The notes: a model not told the origin generated them from the letters alone. DNA of 64,000 bases from Pseudomonas hygromyciniae (GCF_016925675.1 NZ_CP070506.1:5702501-5766500); one strand, 5' to 3'; numbered from the stretch's first letter, positions 34,145 to 45,067 are shown. A program made the numbers and translations.

Positions 34145-35061
34145 ACCTTGCCCTCCATCTCTTTGGCTTGGCTGCGGTTAAACAGAATGATCGGCACGAT
34201 CAGGATCGCCAGCATCACCACCGCCAGGGCAGAAGCTACCGGCCAGTCGCGGTTGTTGAAGAACTCTTGCCACAACACTTTACCGATCATCAAGGTTTCC
34301 GGGCCGCCCAGCAGTTCCGGGATCACGAACTCGCCCACCACCGGGATGAACACCAGCATGCAGCCGGCGATGATGCCGTTCTTGGACAGCGGCACGGTGA
34401 TTTTCCAGAAGCTGTTGAAGGTGCTCGAACCCAGGTCCGACGCGGCTTCCAGCAGGCTCTGGTCATGTTTGACCAGGTTGGCGTACAGCGGCAGGATCAT
34501 GAACGGCAGGTACGAATAGACCACGCCGATATACACCGCGATGTTGGTGTTGAGGATCTGCAACGGCTCGTTGATCAGCCCCATGGACATCAGGAAGCCA
34601 TTGAGCAAGCCGTTGTTGCTGAGGATGCCCATCCACGCATACACGCGGACCAGGATCGCGGTCCAGGTCGGCATCATGATCAGCAGCACCAGCACGGTCT
34701 GCATCTCTTTGCGCGCACTGGCGATGGCGTAGGCCATCGGGTAGCCGATCAGCAGGCACAAGGCCGTGCTGAAAAACGCCATCTTCAACGAGCCCAGATA
34801 GGCGGCGATGTACAGTTCGTCGCCGGCCAGCAGGCTGTAGTTGGCCAGGTTGAGCACCACCTCCAGCTTCTGCTCGATGTAGGTGTAGATCTCGGTGTAG
34901 GGCGGGATCGCCACATCGGCTTCGGCAAAGCTGATCTTCAGGACGATGAAGAACGGCAGCATGAAGAACATGAACAGCCACAGGAACGGAATCCCGATGA
35001 CCACCTGCTTGCCGCTGGGAATTATTCGGTGCAGTCGCCGTTTGAATTTCTTCATGTTCAT
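34141..35061 (-). CDS. spuG: Spermidine/putrescine ABC transporter permease SpuG (PotH-like)
   Basis: 306 aa. Hydrophobic helices and the coupling EAA loop (LLEAASDLGSSTFNSFWKIT). The ATG at 35061 overlaps the spuF stop (ATGA), so it is translationally coupled; a start further upstream would overlap spuF by 40 bp and lacks support. Early segment IPFLWLFMFFMLPFFIVLKI is the first membrane helix. Confidence 0.94.
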   Translation of the reverse strand: MNMKKFKRRLHRIIPSGKQVVIGIPFLWLFMFFMLPFFIVLKISFAEADVAIPPYTEIYTYIEQKLEVVLNLANYSLLAGDELYIAAYLGSLKMAFFSTALCLLIGYPMAYAIASARKEMQTVLVLLIMMPTWTAILVRVYAWMGILSNNGLLNGFLMSMGLINEPLQILNTNIAVYIGVVYSYLPFMILPLYANLVKHDQSLLEAASDLGSSTFNSFWKITVPLSKNGIIAGCMLVFIPVVGEFVIPELLGGPETLMIGKVLWQEFFNNRDWPVASALAVVMLAILIVPIILFNRSQAKEMEGKV

Positions 35062-36200
35062 GAGCGAAGTACCACGCCGCTGTCGTCTTCCCACCACACG
35101 TAGACCTGGTCACCCCAGGTCGGCCGCGCGCCACGGCGTTCGGCGTTGGCGACGAAGGACTGCACCAACTTGCCGCTCGGCAGTTCGACGTAGAACACCG
35201 AGTGGCCGCCCAGGTAGGCAATGTCATGCACCTTGCCGCTGGACCAGTTGTGCTCGCAGGTCGGCATCTCGGTGGTGACCAGCAGTTTTTCCGGGCGGAT
35301 GGCGTAGGTCACCGACTTGTCTTCCACCGAAGTGGCGATGCCATAACCCACGTAGATATCGCGGTCCAGGTCGGCGCACTTGAGCACCGCGTGGCCTTCG
35401 GCGTCATCCACCACGACGGTGTCGAAGATGTTGACGTTGCCGATGAACTCGCACACCAGGCGGCTGGTGGGGGTTTCGTAGATGTCGATCGGGCTACCGA
35501 TCTGCGCGATCCAGCCCAGGTGCATGATCGCGATGCGCTCGGCCATGGTCATGGCCTCTTCCTGGTCGTGGGTCACCATCACGCAGGTCACGCCGACACG
35601 CTCGATGATTTCGACGAGCTCAAGCTGCATCTGCGAGCGCAGCTTCTTGTCCAGTGCGCCCATCGGCTCATCGAGCAGCAGCAGTTTCGGGCGCTTGGCC
35701 AGGGAACGGGCCAGGGCCACGCGCTGACGCTGACCGCCAGACAACTGGTGCGGCTTGCGCTTGGCGTACTGGCTCATCTGTACCAGCTTGAGCATCTCGG
35801 CCACGCGGGCCTCGACCTCGGCCTTGGGAATCTTGTCCTGTTGCAGGCCGAAAGCGATGTTCTGCGCCACGGTCATGTGCGGGAACAAGGCGTAGGACTG
35901 GAACATCATGTTGATCGGCCGCTCGTAAGGCGGCATGTCGGTGATATCCACACCGTCGAGGAAAATCCGCCCTTCGGTCGGACGCTCGAAACCTGCGAGC
36001 ATGCGCAGCAAGGTGGACTTGCCCGAACCCGAACCGCCGAGCAAGGCAAAGATCTCGCCTTTCTTGATTTCCAGGGACACATCGTCCACGGCAATCGTCT
36101 CGTCGAACTTCTTCGTGACCCGGTCGATTTTGACCAACACCTTTTTCGGTGTCTGGTCGCCCTCGAGGGCTTTCTTATAGGCGCCGGAGGCAACTGCCAT
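35058..36200 (-). CDS. spuF: Spermidine/putrescine ABC transporter ATPase SpuF (PotG/PotA-like)
   Basis: 380 aa. Walker A GGSGSGKSTLL, signature LSGGQRQRVALARSLA, Walker B LLLLDEPMGALD, switch VMVTHDQEEA; the last 120 residues form a TOBE_2 regulatory domain (YAIRPEKLLVTTEMP). It energises SpuGH uptake. 67 bp after spuE, overlapping spuG by 4 bp. Confidence 0.95.
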   Translation of the reverse strand: MAVASGAYKKALEGDQTPKKVLVKIDRVTKKFDETIAVDDVSLEIKKGEIFALLGGSGSGKSTLLRMLAGFERPTEGRIFLDGVDITDMPPYERPINMMFQSYALFPHMTVAQNIAFGLQQDKIPKAEVEARVAEMLKLVQMSQYAKRKPHQLSGGQRQRVALARSLAKRPKLLLLDEPMGALDKKLRSQMQLELVEIIERVGVTCVMVTHDQEEAMTMAERIAIMHLGWIAQIGSPIDIYETPTSRLVCEFIGNVNIFDTVVVDDAEGHAVLKCADLDRDIYVGYGIATSVEDKSVTYAIRPEKLLVTTEMPTCEHNWSSGKVHDIAYLGGHSVFYVELPSGKLVQSFVANAERRGARPTWGDQVYVWWEDDSGVVLRS

Positions 36201-36267
36201 TTACGAAACTCCCAGAAAAAAAGACTGCAGAACGTCCCATACGGACGAACCTTGGATAGTTTGAGCC

Positions 36268-37374
<1,107 letters not shown>

Positions 37375-37487
37375 TTAAATAGTTGGGCCTAAAGTTGTTG
37401 CCCGACAACAAAACCGGCGCGCAACTTACCCTCGATAAACCGATCCGGCAAAACTTTCTGTCATTTAATTTGTGAGAGCGGGCCTGG

Positions 37488-37577
37488 GTGGGAGCGGGCT
37501 TGCTCGCGAAGGGGGCGTGTCAGCCAGCATTTATATCTACTGATACACCGCTTTCGCGAGCAAGCCCGCTCCCACAC
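37488..37577. repeat. REPIN inside the spu operon, between spuD and spuE
   Basis: GTGGGAGCGGGCTTGCTCGC ... GCGAGCAAGCCCGCTCCCAC, preceded by a partial fragment (GTGAGAGCGGGCCTGGGTGG) and followed by GCTCGCTCCTGCAGG. It lies in the 239-bp gap after spuD and could protect or limit transcripts between the two binding-protein genes. Confidence 0.92.
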
Positions 37578-37601
37578 AAGCTCGCTCCTGCAGGTTCTTG
37601 C

Positions 37602-38711
37602 TTATTTGCCTGACTTGATCTTGGTCCAGCTGCGTGTCATTTCACGCTGGGTTGCAGCAGGCAAGTCAGCAATGGCATAGAGCTTGGCCTGCACATCTGC
37701 TGGCGGGTAGATGCCTGGGTCGCTGCTGATGTCTTTATCGACCAGTGCGGTGGCTTTCTCGTTACCGTTCGGGAAATGCACGCTGTTGGTGATCGAGGCC
37801 ATCACTTCTGGCTTGAGCAGATAGTTCAAGAACGTGTAGGCCGCGTCGACGTTCTCGGCATCTTTAGGGATAGCGACCATGTCGAAGAAGCTACCAGCGC
37901 CTTCTTTCGGAATGTCGTAGGCCACCTTGACCTTGCCACCGGCTTCAGCCGCGCGGGATTTGGCCTGCTCAATGTCACCCGAGTAACCCACGGCGACGCA
38001 GATGTTGCCGTTGGCCAGGTCGGAGATGTACTTGGACGAGTGGAAGTAGCCAATCGAAGGACGGATTTTCAGGAACAGGTCTTCGGCCTGCTTCAGATCG
38101 GCCTTCTTCTGAGTGTCGGTCGGCAGGCCCAGATAATGCAGCGCAATCGGCAGCATTTCGGTTGGCGAGTCGAGGAAGCTCACGCCGCAGCTTTTCAGCT
38201 TAGCGATGTTCTCAGGCTTGAACAGCACGTCCCAGGAATCGATCTTGTCCACGCCCAGTGCGGCCTTGACCTTCTCCGGGTTGTAGCCGACGCCGATCGA
38301 GCCCCACATGTACGGGAAGGCGTGCTTGTTGTCCGGGTCGCTGACCGACACGGCTTTAAGCAGGGATTTGTTCAGATTGTCATAGTTAGACAGCTTGGAC
38401 TTGTCCAGCTCCTGATACACACCAGCCTTGATCTGCTTGGCCAGGAAGTTGTTCGACGGCACCACCACGTCGTAGCCGGACTTGCCCGCCAACAGCTTGG
38501 CTTCCAGGGTTTCGTTGCTGTCGAAAACGTCGTACACCACCTTGATGCCGGACTCTTTCTCAAAGTTGGCAATGGTGTCCGGTGCAATGTAGTCGGACCA
38601 GTTATAGACATGCAGTACTTTACTGTCCGCCTGGGCCGCGCCCGCCATCACGCCCATCAGGGACAAGGCCAGGAGGGTCTTGCCAGCGTTCTTCAAACCT
38701 AATGCCTTCAT
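37602..38711 (-). CDS. spuD: Putrescine-preferring periplasmic binding protein SpuD
   Basis: 369 aa, paralogue of Spu[61 protein letters not shown]. Signal peptide [20 protein letters not shown], cleaved before the ADS start of the mature part. The ATG at 38711 follows GGAG (9 nt); an extra 17 codons upstream are not conserved. Putrescine preference is known for P. aeruginosa SpuD and assigned here by position. Confidence 0.93.
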   Translation of the reverse strand: MKALGLKNAGKTLLALSLMGVMAGAAQADSKVLHVYNWSDYIAPDTIANFEKESGIKVVYDVFDSNETLEAKLLAGKSGYDVVVPSNNFLAKQIKAGVYQELDKSKLSNYDNLNKSLLKAVSVSDPDNKHAFPYMWGSIGVGYNPEKVKAALGVDKIDSWDVLFKPENIAKLKSCGVSFLDSPTEMLPIALHYLGLPTDTQKKADLKQAEDLFLKIRPSIGYFHSSKYISDLANGNICVAVGYSGDIEQAKSRAAEAGGKVKVAYDIPKEGAGSFFDMVAIPKDAENVDAAYTFLNYLLKPEVMASITNSVHFPNGNEKATALVDKDISSDPGIYPPADVQAKLYAIADLPAATQREMTRSWTKIKSGK

Positions 38712-38890
38712 TCGGTCATGCTCCAATTTTTCTTTTTTGGGCCACATTTTTCTACGTTTCATGGCCCGTCGAAGGGCAACAAAACAGGGCGACAGTCTGG
38801 CAAGTTCAGGGGCCGGCTTTCAACCAAAGCCCCGCATTTATCATTGCCCGAATGCAACAGCTGCAAGCCGCTGCATTCTGAGCCTAGCAC

Positions 38891-40255
38891 TTAGCCCTGC
38901 AATGCCGCCAAAGTCAGGTCCAGGCACTGGCGAGCCTTGGTCACCAGCTCGTCAATCTCGGCCTTGCTGATCACCAGCGGCGGCGAAATGATCATGGTGT
39001 CGCCCACGGCGCGCATGATCAGGCCATTCTCGAAGCAGAAGGTGCGGCAGATCATGCCCACGCCCTTGCCTTCATAACGCTTGCGCGTGGCCTTGTCCTG
39101 TACCAGCTCGATCGCACCCAACATGCCGACACCCCGTACTTCGCCCACCAGCGGATGATCCGCCAGCTCGCGTAGACGCTTTTGCAAATACGGTGCCGTT
39201 TCGTCATGCACGCGGCTGACAATTTTTTCATCGCGCATGATGCGGATGTTTTCCAGGGCCACCGCAGCCGCCACCGGGTGCCCGGAATAGGTGAAACCGT
39301 GGTTGAAGTCGCCACCTTCGTTGAGCACCGCCACCACTTCGTCGCGCACGATCAGGCCGCCCATGGGGATGTAGCCCGAGGTCAGGCCCTTGGCGATGGT
39401 CATCATGTCCGGCTTGAGGTCGTAGAAATCGCTACCGAACCACTCACCCGTGCGACCAAAGCCACAGATCACTTCGTCGGCGACAAACAGGATGTCGTAC
39501 TTGGCGAGGATTTCCTTGATGCGCGGCCAGTAGGTCGCGGGCGGCACAATCACGCCGCCGGCGCCCTGGATCGGCTCGGCAATAAAGGCACCGACGTTGT
39601 CCACGCCGACTTCCAGAATCTTCTCTTCCAGTTGGTTGGCCGCCCAGATCCCGAACTCTTCGGGGCTCATGTCGCCGCCTTCGCCGAACCAGTACGGCTG
39701 CGCGATATGCACGATGCCCGGGATCGGCAAGTCGCCCTGCTCGTGCATATAGGTCATGCCGCCCAGGCTCGCGCCGGCCACGGTGGAGCCGTGGTAACCG
39801 TTCTTGCGGCTGATGATGGTTTTCTTGTTTGGCTGGCCCTTGATCGCCCAGTAGTGGCGGACCATGCGCAACATGGTGTCGTTGCCTTCGGAGCCGGAAC
39901 CGGTGAAGAACACATGGTTCATGCCCGCGGGGGCGATATCGGCGATGGCCTTGGCCAGTTCCAGCACCGGAGGGTGGGCGGTCTGGAAGAACAGGTTGTA
40001 GTAAGGCAGTTGTTTCATCTGCTTGGCGGCGGCGTCAGCCAGCTCGTCGCGGCCATAACCGATGGCCACGCACCACAGGCCGGCCATGCCGTCGAGGATC
40101 TTGTTGCCTTCGCTGTCCCACAGGTACACGCCCTTGGCGTTGGTGATGATGCGCGGGCCTTTCTCTTTCAACTGCTTGAAGTCGCTAAACGGTGCCAGGT
40201 GATGATCGTTGCTCAGGGCTTGCCATTCACGGGTTTGCGGGTTGTTGCTGGACAT
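38891..40255 (-). CDS. spuC: Putrescine-pyruvate aminotransferase SpuC
   Basis: 454-aa class III PLP aminotransferase. Motifs: KGVYLWDSEGNKILDGMAGL, VFFTGSGSEGNDTMLRMVRH, IISRKNGYHGSTVAGASLGG, FVADEVICGFGRTGEW (Asp for PLP), and the PLP lysine in MTIAKGLTSGYIPMGG. It moves the amino group of putrescine to pyruvate, making 4-aminobutanal. The ATG at 40255 has GGAG 7 nt upstream. It lies between spuB and spuD in the operon. Confidence 0.95.
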   Translation of the reverse strand: MSSNNPQTREWQALSNDHHLAPFSDFKQLKEKGPRIITNAKGVYLWDSEGNKILDGMAGLWCVAIGYGRDELADAAAKQMKQLPYYNLFFQTAHPPVLELAKAIADIAPAGMNHVFFTGSGSEGNDTMLRMVRHYWAIKGQPNKKTIISRKNGYHGSTVAGASLGGMTYMHEQGDLPIPGIVHIAQPYWFGEGGDMSPEEFGIWAANQLEEKILEVGVDNVGAFIAEPIQGAGGVIVPPATYWPRIKEILAKYDILFVADEVICGFGRTGEWFGSDFYDLKPDMMTIAKGLTSGYIPMGGLIVRDEVVAVLNEGGDFNHGFTYSGHPVAAAVALENIRIMRDEKIVSRVHDETAPYLQKRLRELADHPLVGEVRGVGMLGAIELVQDKATRKRYEGKGVGMICRTFCFENGLIMRAVGDTMIISPPLVISKAEIDELVTKARQCLDLTLAALQG

Positions 40256-40310
40256 ACCAATCTCCAATAGGTAGATGAGGGTGCGGCGTATCCCGGCCGC
40301 ACCCGGCGCA

Positions 40311-41669
40311 TCAGACGGCGAAGAGCAGGAATTCCCGCTCCCACGAACTGATCACGCGCTTGAAGTTTTCATGCTCGGCCCGCTTGACCGCGACGTAGCC
40401 AGTGATGAATTTGTGACCCAGGTATTTCTCGATGGTCTTGCTGTTTTCCATGCGCTCCAGCGCGTCTTCGATGGTCAACGGCAGGCGCAGGTTGCGCCTT
40501 TCGTAACCACGACCGACTACCGGTGCGCTTGGGCTGATGCCTTCGACCATGCCGATATAGCCGCACAGCAGGCTGGCGGCGATCGCCAGGTACGGGTTGG
40601 CATCGGCGCCTGGCAGGCGGTTTTCCACGCGACGGTTCTGCGGGCCGGCGTCCGGTACGCGCAGGCCGACGGTGCGGTTTTCTTCGCCCCACTCCACGTT
40701 CACCGGCGCCGAGGTGTCGGGCAGGAAGCGGCGGAACGAGTTGACGTTGGGCGCGAACAGCGGCAACAGCTCGGGGATGAACTTTTGCAGGCCGCCAATG
40801 TGGTGCAGGAACAGCTCGCTCTTGGAACCGTCCTCATTGGAGAACACGTTCTTGCCGGTGGCGATATCAATGATGCTCTGGTGCAGGTGCATGGCGCTGC
40901 CCGGCTCACCGGTCATGGGCTTGGCCATGAAGGTGGCGGCCACGTTGTGCTTGAGCGCGGCTTCACGCATGGTGCGCTTGAACACCAGGATCTGGTCGGC
41001 CAGGGACAGGGCATCGCCGTGACGGAAGTTGATTTCCATCTGCGCCGTGCCGTCCTCGTGGATCAGGGTGTCGAGGTCCAGTTCCTGCAGTTCGCACCAG
41101 TCATAGACGTCTTCGAACAAGGGGTCGAATTCGTTGGCCGCTTCTATAGAGAAGGACTGGCGACCGGTTTCCGGGCGGCCAGAGCGGCCAATCGGCGGTT
41201 GCAGCGGGAAGTCCGGGTCTTCGCAGCGTTTGGTCAGGTAGAACTCCATCTCCGGCGCCACGATGGGCTGCCAGCCTTTGTCGGCGTAGAGCTTGAGGAC
41301 TTTCTTGAGCACGTTGCGCGGCGACAGCTCGATCGGGTTGCCTTGCTTGTCGTAGGTGTCGTGGATCACCTGGGCGGTGGGCTCGATGGCCCAGGGCACC
41401 AGGAACACGGCGTTCTGGTCGGGGCGGCAGATCATGTCGATGTCGGCCGGGTCGAGCAATTCGTAATAGATGTCGTCTTCGACATAGTCGCCGGTCACGG
41501 TCTGCAACAGAACGCTCTCGGGCAGGCGCATGCCTTTTTCGGCAATGAACTTGTTGGTCGGCGAGATCTTGCCCCGGGTGATCCCCGTGAGGTCGCCAAT
41601 CATGCATTCGACTTCTGTGATCTTGTGGTCTTTCAACCAATCGGTGAGCTGGTCGAGGTTGTTACTCAT
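40311..41669 (-). CDS. spuB: Glutamine synthetase-like gamma-glutamylpolyamine synthetase SpuB
   Basis: 452-aa GS-family ligase. MIGDLTGITRGKISPTNKFI, VAPEMEFYLTKRCEDPDFPL, MEINFRHGD and GEPGSAMHLHQSIID are the GS metal/ATP regions, and NRRVENRLPGADANPYLAIA is the C-terminal signature. It joins glutamate to putrescine or another amine with ATP. AGAGG precedes the ATG at 41669. Paralogue of spuI at 42776. Amine specificity is not readable. Confidence 0.94.
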   Translation of the reverse strand: MSNNLDQLTDWLKDHKITEVECMIGDLTGITRGKISPTNKFIAEKGMRLPESVLLQTVTGDYVEDDIYYELLDPADIDMICRPDQNAVFLVPWAIEPTAQVIHDTYDKQGNPIELSPRNVLKKVLKLYADKGWQPIVAPEMEFYLTKRCEDPDFPLQPPIGRSGRPETGRQSFSIEAANEFDPLFEDVYDWCELQELDLDTLIHEDGTAQMEINFRHGDALSLADQILVFKRTMREAALKHNVAATFMAKPMTGEPGSAMHLHQSIIDIATGKNVFSNEDGSKSELFLHHIGGLQKFIPELLPLFAPNVNSFRRFLPDTSAPVNVEWGEENRTVGLRVPDAGPQNRRVENRLPGADANPYLAIAASLLCGYIGMVEGISPSAPVVGRGYERRNLRLPLTIEDALERMENSKTIEKYLGHKFITGYVAVKRAEHENFKRVISSWEREFLLFAV

Positions 41670-41708
41670 AAATGCCTCTGGGCTGGGTTTCCTGACATCC
41701 ATTAAAGG

Positions 41709-42497
41709 TCAGGCGTTGTTTGACGCGTGTGCGTCTCTTTGTTTCGCCCGCGTTCGGCAGGCATCGCCAAATGCCTGGAAGATCGCGAGGTAGTACGGGT
41801 TGGAGCTTACCTGCCATTCAGGGTGCCATTGCACTCCTATTGCAAAAGCGTCTGCAAAAGCCTTGCCCTGTTTGAGCGAAAAAGCCTCGATCAGGCCGTC
41901 CGGCGCGGTCGCTTCGACCTGCAGGCCGGGCGCCAGGCGGTCAACGCCCTGGCTGTGGATCGAGTTGACCTGGATCGTGTCCGGCAAACCCAGGCTCGCC
42001 AGCACACCGCCCGGGGTGATCGCCACGGCATGCGCCGGGCCGTACTGGACGTCCAGCGGCTGGGTGTCGTCTTCGCGGTGATCCATCATGCCCGGCAGTT
42101 CATGAACCTTCTGGTGCAGGCTGCCGCCCAGGGCCACGTTCATTTCCTGGAAGCCCCGGCAGATCCCTAGCACCGGGACGCCCGCGGCGATCGCGGCGCG
42201 AATCAGCGGCAGGGTGCTCTGGTCCCGTGCAGGATCATGAGCAGTCCCAGGCGCGCTGGCCGGACCGTCGTAATGAAAGGGTTCGATATTGGAAGGTGAG
42301 CCGGTAAAGAGAATGCCGTCCAGACCGTCAAGAATATTGGCCGGTTCGAACAGCTCCGCCAGGGACGGAATAATCAATGGCAGGCCCTTGGCAGCGACTG
42401 CCACGGCGCGGACGTATTTGTCGCCACTGATGTGATAAGCATGCAGACCAACCTGTTTGGAGCAGGCGGTGACGCCGATTAACGGCAGGCCAGACAT
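41709..42497 (-). CDS. spuA: Gamma-glutamyl-amine hydrolase SpuA (class I glutamine amidotransferase fold)
   Basis: 262 aa, peptidase C26/PuuD-like. Nucleophile Cys in GVPVLGICRGFQEMNVALGG, histidine and glutamate in FAIGVQWHPEWQ. It releases GABA from gamma-glutamyl-GABA at the end of the gamma-glutamylation route. First gene of the operon, 278 bp from divergent spuI. Confidence 0.94.
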   Translation of the reverse strand: MSGLPLIGVTACSKQVGLHAYHISGDKYVRAVAVAAKGLPLIIPSLAELFEPANILDGLDGILFTGSPSNIEPFHYDGPASAPGTAHDPARDQSTLPLIRAAIAAGVPVLGICRGFQEMNVALGGSLHQKVHELPGMMDHREDDTQPLDVQYGPAHAVAITPGGVLASLGLPDTIQVNSIHSQGVDRLAPGLQVEATAPDGLIEAFSLKQGKAFADAFAIGVQWHPEWQVSSNPYYLAIFQAFGDACRTRAKQRDAHASNNA

Positions 42498-42775
42498 GAA
42501 GCACCCCGGTATTATTGCTGTTATGGGTTTGAATCGAGCTTAGCCTTGTTCATTTTTTTACACAACACCCCCGTAAAAAATACAACACGGCCCGCTCAAG
42601 CCTGCTAGTCCCAAGCCGGTCAAACCGATAAAACTGCCCAAAAAAGCCGCAAAAAAGCCCTCAAGGCGCTTTTTTAGGGCAAAAAAGGCCTCGCTTGACT
42701 TCGGCATGCCGTTCGGGTTGACTGAAACCAGAAAAGATCAATGATTGATATTTTTAACAACAAAGGTGTTGCATC
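42498..42775. promoter_or_regulatory. spuA/spuI divergent control region with an A/T-stem hairpin
   Basis: 278 bp without genes. It contains AAAAAAGC (42651-42658) and GCTTTTTT (42668-42675) around a 9-nt loop. Because both flanks are A or T tracts, the hairpin looks like a small bidirectional terminator and could attenuate either leader. A TTGACT near 42718 followed by TTGATA about 17 bp on is a possible sigma70 promoter for spuI. Polyamine regulators presumably act here; no operator was recognised. Confidence 0.55.
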
Positions 42776-44152
42776 ATGTCGGTACCCCCGCGTGCCGTTC
42801 AGCTTAACGAAGCGAACGCGTTCCTTAAGGATCATCCTGAGGTTCTGTACGTAGACCTTCTAATTGCGGATATGAATGGTGTGGTGCGCGGTAAGCGCAT
42901 CGAACGCACCAGCCTCCACAAGGTTTACGAGAAAGGCATCAACTTGCCGGCCTCTTTATTTGCCCTGGATATCAATGGCTCAACGGTGGAAAGCACCGGC
43001 CTGGGTCTGGACATCGGTGATGCTGACCGAATCTGTTATCCAATCCCCGATACCCTGTGCAATGAACCCTGGCAAAAGCGCCCTACCGCGCAACTGCTGA
43101 TGACCATGCACGAACTTGAAGGTGAACCTTTCTTCGCCGATCCGCGCGAAGTGCTCCGCCAAGTTGTAACCAAGTTTGACGATATGGGCCTGACCATCTG
43201 CGCAGCCTTCGAGCTTGAGTTCTACCTGATCGACCAGGAGAACGTGAACGGCCGCCCACAACCTCCCCGCTCGCCGATTTCCGGCAAACGCCCGCACTCG
43301 ACACAGGTCTACCTGATCGACGACCTCGACGAATACGTCGACTGCCTCCAGGACATTCTGGAAGGTGCCAAAGAGCAAGGCATCCCGGCTGACGCGATCG
43401 TCAAGGAAAGTGCCCCGGCGCAGTTCGAAGTGAACCTGCACCACGTCGCCGACCCGATCAAGGCATGCGACTACGCGGTACTGCTCAAGCGTTTGATCAA
43501 GAACATTGCCTACGACCATGAGATGGACACCACCTTCATGGCCAAGCCTTACCCGGGCCAGGCAGGCAACGGTTTGCACGTGCATATTTCGATCCTGGAC
43601 AAAGACGGCAAGAACATCTTTGCCAGCGAGGATCCCGAGCAGAACGCCGCATTGCGTCACGCGATCGGCGGTGTGCTGGAGACCCTGCCTGCACAAATGG
43701 CTTTCCTGTGCCCCAACGTCAACTCCTACCGTCGTTTTGGCGCACAGTTCTACGTGCCGAACTCGCCGTGCTGGGGCCTGGACAACCGCACCGTGGCGAT
43801 TCGCGTACCTACGGGTTCGTCCGACGCGGTACGTATCGAACACCGCGTGGCCGGCGCCGATGCCAACCCTTACCTGCTGATGGCTTCGGTCCTGGCGGGC
43901 GTGCACCACGGTCTGACCAACAAGATCGAACCTGGCGCACCGGTGGAAGGCAACAGCTACGAGCAGAACGAACAAAGCCTGCCGAACAACCTGCGTGATG
44001 CCCTGCGCGAGTTGGACGACAGCGAGGTGATGGCCAAGTACATCGATCCGAAGTACATCGATATCTTCGTCGCCTGCAAGGAAAGTGAGCTGGAGGAGTT
44101 CGAACACTCCATCTCCGACCTTGAGTACAACTGGTACCTGCATACCGTGTAA
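42776..44152 (+). CDS. spuI: Glutamine synthetase-like gamma-glutamylputrescine synthetase SpuI
   Basis: 458-aa GS-family ligase, divergent from spuA. MNGVVRGKRIERTSLHKVYE, AAFELEFYLIDQENVNG, QFEVNLHHVADPI, GQAGNGLHVHISILDKDG and RIEHRVAGADANPYLLMASV are GS-type signatures. It catalyses ATP-dependent gamma-glutamylation of putrescine, the entry to the glutamylated catabolic route. AAAGGTG lies 8 nt before the ATG. The terminator-like element at 44210 closes the transcript. Confidence 0.95.
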   Translation: MSVPPRAVQLNEANAFLKDHPEVLYVDLLIADMNGVVRGKRIERTSLHKVYEKGINLPASLFALDINGSTVESTGLGLDIGDADRICYPIPDTLCNEPWQKRPTAQLLMTMHELEGEPFFADPREVLRQVVTKFDDMGLTICAAFELEFYLIDQENVNGRPQPPRSPISGKRPHSTQVYLIDDLDEYVDCLQDILEGAKEQGIPADAIVKESAPAQFEVNLHHVADPIKACDYAVLLKRLIKNIAYDHEMDTTFMAKPYPGQAGNGLHVHISILDKDGKNIFASEDPEQNAALRHAIGGVLETLPAQMAFLCPNVNSYRRFGAQFYVPNSPCWGLDNRTVAIRVPTGSSDAVRIEHRVAGADANPYLLMASVLAGVHHGLTNKIEPGAPVEGNSYEQNEQSLPNNLRDALRELDDSEVMAKYIDPKYIDIFVACKESELEEFEHSISDLEYNWYLHTV

Positions 44153-44159
44153 GCGGACT

Positions 44160-44293
44160 GTGGCGAGCGGGCTTGCCCCGCGCTGGGCTGCGAAGCAGCC
44201 CCAAAACAAACACCGCGATGCATCTGATGCATCGCGGTGTTTTTGAATGAGGGCTGCTTCGCAGCCCAGCGCGGGAGCAAGCCCGCTCGCCAC
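44160..44293. repeat. Large nested inverted repeat after spuI (REP-like outer arms)
   Basis: Outer arms GTGGCGAGCGGGCTTGCCCC ... GGAGCAAGCCCGCTCGCCAC, middle arms GCTGGGCTGCGAAGCAGCCC / GGGCTGCTTCGCAGCCCAGC, and an inner hairpin at 44210-44240. Nearly the whole 134 bp can fold into one long stem. It is a REP-related family distinct from the others in the window. Confidence 0.88.
44210..44244 (+). terminator. Terminator of spuI (inner hairpin)
   Basis: Perfect 14-bp stem ACACCGCGATGCAT / ATGCATCGCGGTGT with loop CTG, followed by TTTTT. It is 57 bp after the spuI stop. Confidence 0.85.
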
Positions 44294-44354
44294 AAACAAG
44301 CTCTCGCCACAACAGGCCCGCTTGCCACAACAAACCTGCTCCCCACAACAAGCC
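44294..44354 (+). repeat. Degenerate half-REP tandem
   Basis: After the nested repeat, related units recur: CAAGCTCTCGCCACAACA, GGCCCGCTTGCCACAACA, AACCTGCTCCCCACAACA, each about 18 bp and ending CCACAACA. They read as tandem decay or slippage products of the outer REP-like arm. Confidence 0.7.
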
Positions 44355-44412
44355 CTATCTGTACCGATATGGATCTCTGCGTACAATGCATCCTGCCTTG
44401 TAGGAGACTTCC

Positions 44413-45042
44413 ATGACCACCCGCCCCGCCGCCCCTCGCAAACCCCGCGCCCGCAGCCAGGCCCGGATCGACGCGATCCTCGACGCCGCCCGCACCTTGC
44501 TGGCCGCCGAAGGCGTGGCCAGTCTGTCGATCTACAGCGTGGCCGAACGGGCGCAGATTCCGCCGTCATCGGTGTATCACTTTTTCGCCAGCGTACCGGC
44601 CTTGCTCGAAGCACTGACGGCTGACGTACACGCCGCATTCCGCGCCGCGCTGCAAGCCCCCATCGACCACGACAGCCTGCATCACTGGCGCGACCTGTCG
44701 CGCCTGGTGGAATTGCGCATGCTGGACATCTACAGCAACGATGCCGCCGCCCGGCAATTGATTCTCGCCCAGCACGGCCTCACCGAAGTGACCCAGGCCG
44801 ACCGCCAGCATGACCTGGAGTTGGGGGATTTGATGCTGCAAGTGTTCAACCGCCACTTTGAAGTGCCGGTACTGCCGGAGGATGTGGACGTGTTTGCCCT
44901 GGCGCTGGAGTTGAGCGACCGCGTGTACGCACGCTCGGTGCATCAGCATGGGCAGATCACCCCGCGCATGGCGGAGGAAGGGATGCGGGTGTTTGATGCG
45001 TATGTGGGGCTTTATTTGCCGGTGTTTTTGCCTAAGCGATAA
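44413..45042 (+). CDS. TetR-family transcriptional regulator
   Basis: 209 aa. N-terminal HTH (RIDAILDAARTLLAAEGVAS, then YSVAERAQIPPSSVYHFFAS), remainder helical ligand/dimer domain (FNRHFEVPVLPEDVDVFALA). TAGGAG lies 6 nt upstream. It follows spuI on the same strand but is separated by a terminator, so it has its own promoter. Target unknown; polyamine control is possible but unsupported. Confidence 0.9.
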   Translation: MTTRPAAPRKPRARSQARIDAILDAARTLLAAEGVASLSIYSVAERAQIPPSSVYHFFASVPALLEALTADVHAAFRAALQAPIDHDSLHHWRDLSRLVELRMLDIYSNDAAARQLILAQHGLTEVTQADRQHDLELGDLMLQVFNRHFEVPVLPEDVDVFALALELSDRVYARSVHQHGQITPRMAEEGMRVFDAYVGLYLPVFLPKR

Positions 45043-45067
45043 GTTTTGTGGTGACTGGGCCGGCCTC

